DNA of 10,000 nt from Treponema sp. GTDB lineage: Bacteria > Spirochaetota > Spirochaetia > Treponematales > Breznakiellaceae. Shown one piece after another: positions 1-7,700 of the stretch. Positions within the stretch are counted from its first letter, which is position 1; the number at the start of each line of letters is the position of its first letter. The stretch covers positions 1 through 10,000 of the forward strand of contig JAIWNU010000044.1 in the NCBI GenBank assembly GCA_020216655.1. The letters run 5' to 3'. A program made the position numbers and the translations under genes. Below the pieces are notes generated by a model. The model did no database searches and was not told where the DNA came from. It saw only the letters and a program-made list of their open reading frames with translations.

Positions 1-1596
1 CTTATGATAGATACCAGCACCATATTCAGCAGCCTGAATAAGGTTTTTTCCCAGGGGATAATAGAAGACCAAACTATAGATGACATTAAAAAATATGTCC
101 CTCAGAATCGATTAGGTGAACTCAAACAAGCCCAGGATATCATGGCCCTCCAAACTGAAACGAGGATAGTCATAGCTAAAATTCAAGATGTACGAACCAA
201 ACAACTTTTACAATTATTACAATATTTCCGTATTGGAATTATTGCCATAACTCCCCTCTTCTTTCTTATGCTGCTCCTCTTTATTATTACCGACCGATAT
301 ATCAATAAAATCCTGCTCGCTTCAAAAAACATGCTATTACATTTTCATCAGGTACTGCTCACGGGAGACACAGGTCCAGAGGGTCATAAATCAGTACAGT
401 CGGTCCCTTATTATAGGGAAATTCAGGATATGGGGAGTTTCTTCCAGCTCAATCTGGATTTGATGAACCTGATTCAGGAACTCCTTACGATGGATCTCAG
501 TTTTTCCATAGAATCTTTTATAGACCAATTTGGCTCTGTTTTCTGTTCAGATAAATACCAGCACATTCTTCCCTGCGATCGGTTTTCCCTATCTATCTAT
601 CATAATCACCAAAATCAACTCGTAGCATTTCATGCCACAGTTAGGGGCGATTATCCAGTTTTTCTTAAAAAGGGTTTCAAGCAGGATCTTTCTGAAACGT
701 CGCTCAAAAAAATAATAGACCAACGGAAACCTTACAGAATCATTAACCGGCTGACCGAAAAAGATACACTATCTTCACGATTGCTTTTGCAGGAGGGAAT
801 TCGTTCAAATCTTACCGTTCCTATCATGGTAAACCAACGGCTTTTTGGCTTCCTGTTTTTTGCCCACCGGCAGCAGGATATCTATACCGATGAAATGGGT
901 AAATTTGCCAGCCTTGTTTCCAATATTATCCGCTCCCGGGTGTTTTATTCCTATGCACTACAAAAAACTCTTTCCGTCTTTGGGGATGGAATTGTTAACA
1001 TTGTAGAATTTAAAGACGATGAGACCGCGGATCATACCCGACGGGTTTCCCTTTACTCAGCTTTGATCGCCGATGTGCTCCGGGAACAGGGACAAATAAC
1101 CCCTCAGAAAGCAGACGAAATCCGAGAATATGCGCCGCTGCACGATATAGGCAAAATCGGCATCCCCGATTCTATTCTGCTTAAGCCGGGACCATTAACT
1201 GCAGAAGAATGGTCTGTCATGAAACAGCACCCACTAATCGGAGGGAAACTGATAAAAAACGCTAACCAACAGTTGGTGAACCAGCTCGGATTCGGACTAC
1301 TCCATACAGCTTATAACATTATTGTTGACCACCATGAATGGTGGAACGGCACGGGCTATCCCCAGGGCAAAAAGGGTATGGACATTTCAATAGAAGGCCA
1401 GATTGTTGCTATAGCCGATGTCTTCGATGCCCTTTCCACAAAGCGGCCCTATAAGGAAGCCTTTCCAATAGATAAATCTCTTGAAATGCTTACAGAGCAG
1501 ACGGGGACCCACTTTAATCCGGAACTCATAAAGATATTCACTGCACAACGTCAGCAGATCTATGCTATTTATCAGGAACATTATGTATTTGGATAA
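1..1596 (+). CDS. Membrane-anchored GAF/HD-GYP protein, probable c-di-GMP phosphodiesterase (5' partial)
   Basis: Likely hydrolyses the second messenger cyclic di-GMP at the inner face of the cytoplasmic membrane. Numbering is from the Met at position 4. One hydrophobic membrane segment lies at about residues 76-98, a GAF sensor fold at about 165-312, and an HD-GYP domain at about 325-525. The HD-GYP metal ligands all appear present: E340, H344, H380-D381 (LHDIGK), H409, H443-H444 and D472, with the GYP signature as GTGYP at 449-453. The E340/H344 pair suggests a trinuclear-type site, as in the catalytically competent branch of the family. Compared with typical HD-GYP domains, a short insertion (about 8 residues) sits between H409 and H443. 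The frame is open to the left edge (codon 1-3 is ctt), so the Met at 4 may be internal. A first membrane helix and an extracytoplasmic sensing region probably lie upstream. Catalysis is inferred; HD-GYP identity is secure. Confidence 0.93.
   Translation, partial: LMIDTSTIFSSLNKVFSQGIIEDQTIDDIKKYVPQNRLGELKQAQDIMALQTETRIVIAKIQDVRTKQLLQLLQYFRIGIIAITPLFFLMLLLFIITDRYINKILLASKNMLLHFHQVLLTGDTGPEGHKSVQSVPYYREIQDMGSFFQLNLDLMNLIQELLTMDLSFSIESFIDQFGSVFCSDKYQHILPCDRFSLSIYHNHQNQLVAFHATVRGDYPVFLKKGFKQDLSETSLKKIIDQRKPYRIINRLTEKDTLSSRLLLQEGIRSNLTVPIMVNQRLFGFLFFAHRQQDIYTDEMGKFASLVSNIIRSRVFYSYALQKTLSVFGDGIVNIVEFKDDETADHTRRVSLYSALIADVLREQGQITPQKADEIREYAPLHDIGKIGIPDSILLKPGPLTAEEWSVMKQHPLIGGKLIKNANQQLVNQLGFGLLHTAYNIIVDHHEWWNGTGYPQGKKGMDISIEGQIVAIADVFDALSTKRPYKEAFPIDKSLEMLTEQTGTHFNPELIKIFTAQRQQIYAIYQEHYVFG
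1574..1577 (+). promoter_or_regulatory. Ribosome binding site that decides the radical SAM start
   Basis: AGGA lies 5 bases before the ATG at 1583, inside the last codons of the HD-GYP gene. It supports 1583 over the upstream in-frame ATG at 1562 and fits translational coupling between the two overlapping genes. Confidence 0.6.
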
Positions 1597-2596
1597 GCTC
1601 TATACTCCCTGCACACTTTGTCCCCGCAACTGCGGTGTGGATCGCACAAGCGGACAGCGGGGTTATTGCGGAGAAAGCTCAGAACTCCGTATTGCCGTAG
1701 CCAACATACACCGGGGCGAAGAGCCGCCCCTCACCGGCCTTGGCGGATCGGGAACTATTTTTGTAACCGGCTGCACCTTGGGCTGCGCTTTTTGCCAGAA
1801 CTGGCAGGTTTCCCACAGCGGCATGGGCAAAGTTGTCAGCACCGATGAATGTGCGCAGATTTGCCTTGAACTGCAAAGAGCCGGAGCGGAGAACATCAAT
1901 ATAGTTACCGGAAGTCATTCCATTCCCGCTTTAGTCTCCAGTATTACGCGAGCCCGTGAACTGGGGCTTGAAATCCCCGTTTTATGGAATTCTTCGAGTT
2001 ACGAATCGGTCCATGCACTTAAACAGGCAGAAACCATGATCGATGTATATCTGCCGGATTTAAAAACCTTAGACAGCGATTTTTCAGGCCGATATTTTAA
2101 TGCTCCCGATTATCCAGCGGCAGCTACAGCAGCAATTACTGAGATGATCAAGCAAAAGAAGCTTCGGTATGGCCCCTGCAGAACTGCGGTTCGTGCCGCA
2201 CAGGAGGGAAAACCAATCGATCCAGACTGGCCACTTGTCTTGGAATCGGGGGTTATTATCCGCCATCTGGTACTACCTGACCGACTGGAAGATACCCGGG
2301 CAGTACTCGCATGGTTTGCCGAACACGCAAAGGGCAAAGCCCTGCTCTCTCTTATGACCCAATACACTCCTATCAAAAGCCCCAAGAACCGGTATGCCGG
2401 AGAACTTCCTAACCGTTTTGTTAATGATAAAGAATACTATACGCTCCAGGAGTGGCTGGAAGAATACGATATAGAGGACGGATTTTATCAGGAACTGGTC
2501 CCCGATGATTCATGGCTCCCCGATTTTACCAGGACCAACCCCTTTTCCTCGGAACTTTCAGTCCCCATATGGCACTGGAGCAAGGGTTTTCTATAA
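1583..2596 (+). CDS. PflX-like radical SAM protein (COG1313 type)
   Basis: Cytoplasmic iron-sulfur protein resembling pyruvate formate-lyase activating enzymes; the substrate of this branch is not established. In 337-residue numbering, C64-x3-C68-x2-C71 is the radical SAM cluster motif that binds the 4Fe-4S/SAM centre, inside GCTLGCAFCQNWQ. An N-terminal set C10-x2-C13-x3-C17-x11-C29 (TLCPRNCG ... GYC) is characteristic of the PflX branch and probably binds a second metal centre. Later family blocks are visible: an IDVYLPDLK stretch, IIRHLVLPDR and LMTQYTPI. A stretch before IIRHLVLP, at about residues 198-223, looks longer than usual in the family. I chose the ATG at 1583 because AGGA at 1574-1577 lies 5 bases upstream; the alternative ATG at 1562 has no such site. 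The gene overlaps the HD-GYP gene by 14 bases, which suggests co-translation. No glycyl-radical partner is visible here, so the target cannot be named. Confidence 0.92.
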   Translation: MYLDKLYTPCTLCPRNCGVDRTSGQRGYCGESSELRIAVANIHRGEEPPLTGLGGSGTIFVTGCTLGCAFCQNWQVSHSGMGKVVSTDECAQICLELQRAGAENINIVTGSHSIPALVSSITRARELGLEIPVLWNSSSYESVHALKQAETMIDVYLPDLKTLDSDFSGRYFNAPDYPAAATAAITEMIKQKKLRYGPCRTAVRAAQEGKPIDPDWPLVLESGVIIRHLVLPDRLEDTRAVLAWFAEHAKGKALLSLMTQYTPIKSPKNRYAGELPNRFVNDKEYYTLQEWLEEYDIEDGFYQELVPDDSWLPDFTRTNPFSSELSVPIWHWSKGFL

Positions 2597-2625
2597 AACA
2601 GATATATTTTTATTTACAAAACCGT

Positions 2626-2653
2626 TTTACCATATCTATACTCATGGTATAAT
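2626..2653 (+). promoter_or_regulatory. Probable sigma-70 promoter of the malQ operon (extended -10)
   Basis: A perfect TATAAT at 2648-2653 is preceded by TG one base upstream (TGGTATAAT), giving an extended -10 element. A -35-like TTTACC at 2626-2631 matches TTGACA at four of six positions with a 16-base spacer. The start of transcription would fall near 2660, leaving a leader of about 35 bases before malQ. It is the only clear promoter in the window and sits in its only sizeable intergenic gap. Prediction is from sequence alone. Confidence 0.65.
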
Positions 2654-2657
2654 ACCA
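2645..2657. promoter_or_regulatory. 13-bp perfect palindrome over the -10 element, candidate operator
   Basis: TGGTAT-A-ATACCA is a perfect odd palindrome that contains the whole -10 hexamer. A further TACCAT at 2628-2633 is the exact inverse of ATGGTA at 2644-2649, so three related half-sites line the promoter on alternating strands. This is the geometry expected of a repressor covering the promoter. No regulator gene is visible in the window, so the binding protein is unknown and chance symmetry around an AT-rich -10 remains possible. Confidence 0.4.
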
Positions 2658-2676
2658 GAGCACATTCAATGTTCTG
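2656..2676 (+). repeat. Interrupted inverted repeat at the malQ transcription start and leader
   Basis: CAGA (2656-2659) pairs with TCTG (2673-2676) and ACATT (2662-2666) with AATGT (2668-2672), leaving GC (2660-2661) as a two-base bulge and C2667 at the centre. It lies at the predicted transcription start. The loop is too tight for the innermost pairs to form in RNA, so a DNA-binding site is as plausible as a leader hairpin. Confidence 0.3.
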
Positions 2677-2682
2677 CACCAT

Positions 2683-2693
2683 AGGGGAGGGGG
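2683..2693 (+). promoter_or_regulatory. Unusually G-rich ribosome binding site of malQ
   Basis: The run AGGGGAGGGGG directly precedes the malQ ATG at 2695, with only one base between. The core GGAG sits at about the right distance. This fixes the malQ start and predicts strong initiation. Confidence 0.7.
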
Positions 2694-2694
2694 T

Positions 2695-4668
2695 ATGCGT
2701 ATTTTAGACCCAAAAAAAAGGCTCACAGGGATTGCCGTTCCGCTCGGTGCTCTTAGAAGCAATAAGAGTATTGGGGTTGGAGAATTCCCTGATTTAGTAG
2801 AATTAGCTCAGTTCTGCAAGACTATTGGAGTAGAGCTGATTCAACTGTTGCCGGTCAACGATTCTGGGTTTCAAAGTTCGCCGTACAGCGCACTCACCGC
2901 GTTTGCGCTCCATCCCATCTATCTCCGTATCGGAGACCTGCCGGAAAGCCACGGATTTGAAAAGCAATTACAGGAGATAAAGGACCAATTCGAAGGGCTC
3001 GACCGTTTTGCATACGGTCCATTGCAGGATGCAAAATTAGCCTTGCTTCGGGATATCTTTAATAAAAAGAAACATGACATCCTTGCTGCAGCAAAAGCAG
3101 GCCAGCCCCTCCACTCCTGGATCTTAGAAAATCCCTGGATAAAAGATTACGCGGTGTACCGCAGGCTCAAGGATCTCAACCACGGAGCCCATTGGAAAGA
3201 ATGGAAGCAATTCAGAGACATAGATGCAAAAACCATCGATAGCCTCTGGAGCAATCCCGATTATCACGAAGAGCATTTATTCTGGGTCTGGGTACAGGAA
3301 GCCCTGGATCGGCAGTTCCGCCAAGCTGCAAAGACAATCCATGATATGGGCCTCATCCTCAAAGGAGATATCCCCATATTGATGAACGAAGACTCCGCAG
3401 ATGTCTGGGCCCATAGCGGGTTTTTTAACCGTGATCTGTCCGCAGGAGCACCTCCGGAACCGCTTAATCCTCTGGGACAAAACTGGCAGTTCCCTACCTA
3501 TAACTGGGAAGCCTTAGCAAAGGCTGGTTACTCCTGGTGGATCGACAGGCTCAGACTGGCTGACCGTTACTACAGTGCATACCGAATAGACCATGTGCTG
3601 GGATTCTTCCGTATATGGTCGAGCTCCCGCCGCGATATTTCAGCCACCCTTGGCCGCTTTGTACCTTCGGTGCCTATTACAACAGAAGAACTAATGAACC
3701 TGGGATTTGACAGTGCCCGGATTCGCTGGCTTTCAGAGCCCCATATTCCCAGCTCAGAAATGTATGAAGCTATGAAGGGAGACCCTGCAACCGAGGCGGC
3801 AGTACGGAAGGCATCTGTTAAAGCATTGAACCAGATTGGCAACGAAGAGCTTTGGCTGTTTAAAAACGAAATAACGGGGGAAATCGATATTGAAAAGCTC
3901 GATATACATCCCCTCCTAAAAGAATACTTTCAGAAGGTTTGGAGAAACAGGGTTTTAGTACCCCAGGGAGACGGAACCTATTGCCCAACCTGGACATATT
4001 GGGACACGAGGGCATTTCCCACCTTATCCGAAACGGAACGGCGAAATCTGGAAAACCTCATTCAACAAAAACGTAATGAATCGGAACAATTATGGGAAGA
4101 TCAGGGGCGTACCATTTTGTCGGTCCTTACGTCTTCCACCGGTATGATTCCCTGCGGAGAAGATTTGGGAGCAATTCCCCCCTGCGTTCCCAAGGTACTG
4201 CAGGAATTAGGAATTTTGGGCCTTAAAATTGTCCGATGGACCCGGCGCTGGGGAGAATGGGGCGAGCCCTATATTCCCTTTAGTGAATATCCAGAACTTT
4301 CTGTCTGCACCCCCGCAGTTCATGATACATCCACGGTCCGGCAATGGTGGGAAAACGAAGTCGACCGGGAACAGTTTAAGCAGTTTCTTAACGAACCATC
4401 GTTGCAAGGCCGGTATAATTCAGATACGGCCCGCATTCTCTTGGGTCACATCATAGAATCCACATCACGGTTCTGCATATTCCAAATTCAGGATTTGCTG
4501 CATCTTTCCCCGCGGTGGTATTCGCCGAATCCTGAGGATGAACGGGTCAATGTACCTGGAAGTGCCAACGATTTTAACTGGACATACCGGCTGCCCGGCA
4601 CAATAGAACAACTGCAAGCAGATAAGGAGCTCATTAAGAGCTGCAAGGATCTTACATCTAGACGCTGA
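2695..4668 (+). CDS. malQ: 4-alpha-glucanotransferase (amylomaltase/disproportionating enzyme, GH77)
   Basis: Transfers alpha-1,4-glucan segments between maltodextrins or glycogen-derived chains, releasing glucose; cytoplasmic, with no signal peptide. The 657-residue protein shows the GH77 layout: an N-terminal VPLGALRSNKSIGVGEFPDL block, then PVNDSGFQSSPYSALTAFA at about 53-71. The catalytic nucleophile is D299 in YRIDHVLGF, the acid/base E489 in CGEDLG, and the third carboxylate D544 in HDTSTV. The C-terminal NVPGSANDFNWTYR block at about 619-632 is also typical. The stretch ADVWAHSGFFNRDLSAGAPPEP resembles the DPE2-like branch of GH77, but no starch-binding module precedes the catalytic domain. 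The start is fixed by the strong purine-rich site one base upstream and by the promoter before it. It is the first gene of a probable three-gene alpha-glucan operon; the next gene begins 36 bases downstream. All catalytic residues are intact. Confidence 0.96.
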   Translation: MRILDPKKRLTGIAVPLGALRSNKSIGVGEFPDLVELAQFCKTIGVELIQLLPVNDSGFQSSPYSALTAFALHPIYLRIGDLPESHGFEKQLQEIKDQFEGLDRFAYGPLQDAKLALLRDIFNKKKHDILAAAKAGQPLHSWILENPWIKDYAVYRRLKDLNHGAHWKEWKQFRDIDAKTIDSLWSNPDYHEEHLFWVWVQEALDRQFRQAAKTIHDMGLILKGDIPILMNEDSADVWAHSGFFNRDLSAGAPPEPLNPLGQNWQFPTYNWEALAKAGYSWWIDRLRLADRYYSAYRIDHVLGFFRIWSSSRRDISATLGRFVPSVPITTEELMNLGFDSARIRWLSEPHIPSSEMYEAMKGDPATEAAVRKASVKALNQIGNEELWLFKNEITGEIDIEKLDIHPLLKEYFQKVWRNRVLVPQGDGTYCPTWTYWDTRAFPTLSETERRNLENLIQQKRNESEQLWEDQGRTILSVLTSSTGMIPCGEDLGAIPPCVPKVLQELGILGLKIVRWTRRWGEWGEPYIPFSEYPELSVCTPAVHDTSTVRQWWENEVDREQFKQFLNEPSLQGRYNSDTARILLGHIIESTSRFCIFQIQDLLHLSPRWYSPNPEDERVNVPGSANDFNWTYRLPGTIEQLQADKELIKSCKDLTSRR

Positions 4669-4675
4669 GCCATAC

Positions 4676-4692
4676 TTATAAATTTTTTATAA
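4676..4692 (+). repeat. AT-only perfect hairpin before the GH13 gene
   Basis: TTATAAA at 4676-4682 and TTTATAA at 4686-4692 form a perfect 7-bp inverted repeat around a TTT loop. It occupies about half of the 36-base malQ-GH13 spacer and abuts the AAGGA ribosome site at 4693-4697. All pairs are A-T, so a stable terminator is unlikely. It could tune initiation or serve as an RNA processing site, or it could be chance in AT-rich sequence. Confidence 0.4.
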
Positions 4693-4697
4693 AAGGA
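4693..4697 (+). promoter_or_regulatory. Ribosome binding site of the GH13 gene
   Basis: AAGGA with a 7-base spacer to the ATG at 4705 gives a good initiation site and fixes the start of the large GH13 protein. Confidence 0.65.
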
Positions 4698-4704
4698 CAG
4701 AATT

Positions 4705-7700
4705 ATGAAAGAACTGGAAATACAACTTTATTCTCTGCGAATGCAGAATAATGGTCTTGATTACCCTGCCAATACCGGAATGCCCGGAAGTAATTTCCGA
4801 GCAGACACTTTCTATGCCATTAGAGAATTTCATGTGGCCAAGGATGTACGGGATACTTACGGACTGGACAAAGCCCTTTTTGCAATCCGCGGCAATGTAA
4901 TATTCGCCGACTTTAAAACGGTACGGGAATTCGCCCAGAAAATAAACAGTACGATCAATCCGGAAATACACCCCGAGCGGTACATAAAAGCGGGCAAACT
5001 CAATGCCATGGGCCTTATCGACGAAATTCTCCACTATGTAACAGCCCTGTACCGGGAAAAGGCCTGTTCTACGGTTTTACAGACCACCATGCAAGCCCTG
5101 GAAAAAGAGCTTGGCACAAAAAAGTTGGTTAAACTCATCCATACCTTTGTGGAGCTTTTCCCTCCCCAATCGGTATACGAAGGAAAACAGTCTATAGAAA
5201 ACTACCTTGCGGACAGCGAAGAAGGGATACCGAACCGGCTTTTAGTCCTGGAAGAACTGATACTCCTCAGGCTTGCCAATGAAAACCCCGCCTTTGAACC
5301 CTTTGCCTTTATGTTTTCCGATAAAACCTTAAGCGCCGCTACTGAATACAATCAGGCGGTGGAAGTAATTAAAGCCCACTTGGCCACCCTTCCCCACTTT
5401 GGTCCCGATGACCAGAACCTTTGGGACCTGTTGCGGAGCCCTGCGGTGGCTGAACCTTATTCACTGACGGGACAGCTTGAATACATCAGGAAAAAGTGGG
5501 GGCTCCTGATTGGAAAATATCTTATCCGACTCTTAACCAGTCTTGATGTCATTAAAGAAGAGGAAAAACCCAGCTTTTTTGGTATGGGCCCCGGGCCAAC
5601 AAGGGCGTACATTTACAATGAATTAGAACATGAATACGAAAGATTCTCGGAAGACCGGGAATGGATGCCCCGTACGGTTCTTATGGCCAAAAGCACCCTG
5701 GTCTGGCTGTACCAGCTTTCCCAAAAATACAACAGGCCCATACACCGGCTGGACCAGATACCCGACGAAGAGCTGGACGAGCTGGCCCGGAGGGGTTTTA
5801 CCGGCCTGTGGCTCATAGGACTCTGGGAACGAAGCCAGGCAAGCCGTGAAATAAAGCGGCGCTGCGGAAATCCAGAAGCAGCGGCCAGCGCATACAGCCT
5901 GTATGATTATGACATTGCGTCCGAACTGGGCGGCTGGGAAGCATTAGAAAACCTGAGGAACCGTTGTGCATGGCGGGGAATACGGCTCGGATCAGATATG
6001 GTACCGAATCACACCGGTATAGACTCCCGCTGGGTCATGGAACATCCGGACCGCTTCCTCCAGCTCCGCCATTCCCCCTTCCCCAGCTATACCTTTAACG
6101 GAGAAAATCTATCCAATCGGGAAGGCATTGGTATTTATCTCGAAGACCATTATTACAGCCGTTCCGACGCAGCGGTGGTATTTAAACGGGTAGATTTCCG
6201 TACCGGAGACACCCGGTACATCTATCATGGCAATGACGGAACCTCTATGCCCTGGAATGATACAGCCCAGATAGACTTCCTGAATCCCGAAGCACGAGAA
6301 GCGGTCATTCAAACCATTATCGGGGTTTGTAAACAGTTCCCCATCGTCCGTTTCGACGCAGCCATGACGCTGGCAAAAAAACACATACAGCGGCTGTGGT
6401 ATCCCGAACCGGGGTCAGGAGGAGACATTGCAAGCAGGGCAGAATACGGGCTCACGAAGGAAGAATTTGATAAACGTCTTCCCAATGAATTCTGGCGGGA
6501 AGTGGTCGACCGCTGCGCTGTAGAAGCACCGGATACACTCCTGTTGGCTGAAGCCTTCTGGATGATGGAAGGGTACTTTGTACGCACATTAGGCATGCAC
6601 CGGGTGTACAATTCAGCTTTTATGAACATGCTTAAAATGGAGGAAAATGCCAAATACCGGGCAACTATAAAGAACACCCTGGAATTTGACCCCCAGATTC
6701 TCCAGCGTTTTGTTAACTTTATGAACAACCCCGATGAAGAAACGGCGGCAATACAATTCGGCAGGGGAGATAAATATTTCGGCGTTTGCACCCTCATGGC
6801 AACCATGCCCGGCCTCCCCATGTTCGGCCACGGGCAAATTGAAGGCTTTGAAGAAAAATACGGCATGGAGTACCGCAGGTCCTACCGGGAAGAAGCCCCT
6901 GACCAGGATCTGATAGCCCGGCATGAGCGGGAAATTTTCCCCCTCCTTAAAAAACGCCGGCTTTTCGCAGGCAGCGAAAACTTTGCTCTTTACGACCTCT
7001 ATACCCCCGACGGTTCAGTAAACGAGAATGTCTTTGCCTATTCAAACCGGCTGGGAGAAGAGCGGGCCTTAGTTTTTTACAACAACAGCTTCCACAGGGC
7101 TTCTGGCTGGATACGTAATGCGGTTCCTAGCAGCCAAAAAGGGCCTGGAGGAGTAAAGGTAAACCAGCAAAGAAACCTTGCCCAAGCCCTTGGGCTCAGC
7201 AATAAGCCCAATTCATTTACCTTGCTGCGGGAACAGCGCTCAGACCGTTGGTTTATTAGATCCAGCAAAGAAATTTCCGAACAAGGCCTTTTCGTGTCCC
7301 TGGACGGCTACCAATCCCAGGTTTTCTTGGATATCCACGAAATCGAGGATAACAATTTAGGTCATTGGAGACGGCTCAACGAAGAACTGGCAGGCCGCGG
7401 CGTTCCGGACCTTCATGCAGCGTTCCAGGATCTGTTCCTGCGAGACCTCTATAGCGCCTTTAAGGAACTGGTAAAACCCTCATACTTTAACGGCTTTTAT
7501 GCATTCTTTAACCCTGACCCAAAAACTCCCAAGGCGGCACCATTTATAGAAACCCTCCGGGAACCAGCATTACGGTACATCAGAATAGCCCGTGAATACC
7601 TCGATGGAGCATCAGGCAGGTATGAATCTTTTGAACGGAACCAGCAATACAGTACCCTGGAAGCCGAAGAAGTATGGAACGAATTTGCCCAGTCCATGCA

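Noticed and set aside
1562..1582. Upstream in-frame ATG that would extend the radical SAM protein by 7 residues
   Set aside because: No ribosome site precedes it, while AGGA sits 5 bases before the ATG at 1583; the extra residues do not look like part of the family's N-terminus.
2597..2640. Intrinsic terminator after the radical SAM gene
   Set aside because: The stretch is AT-rich with T-runs, but no stable GC stem precedes them; AAAAC-C-GTTTT is too weak and has no following T-tract.
4687..5034. 115-codon minus-strand open frame over the start of the GH13 gene
   Set aside because: Antisense to a well-supported start with its own ribosome site; no recognisable protein features.
6309..6866. 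185-codon open frame on the minus strand inside the GH13 gene
   Set aside because: It lies wholly antisense to the catalytic barrel, including motif regions II-IV, and its translation matches nothing I recognise; a shadow of a constrained coding frame.
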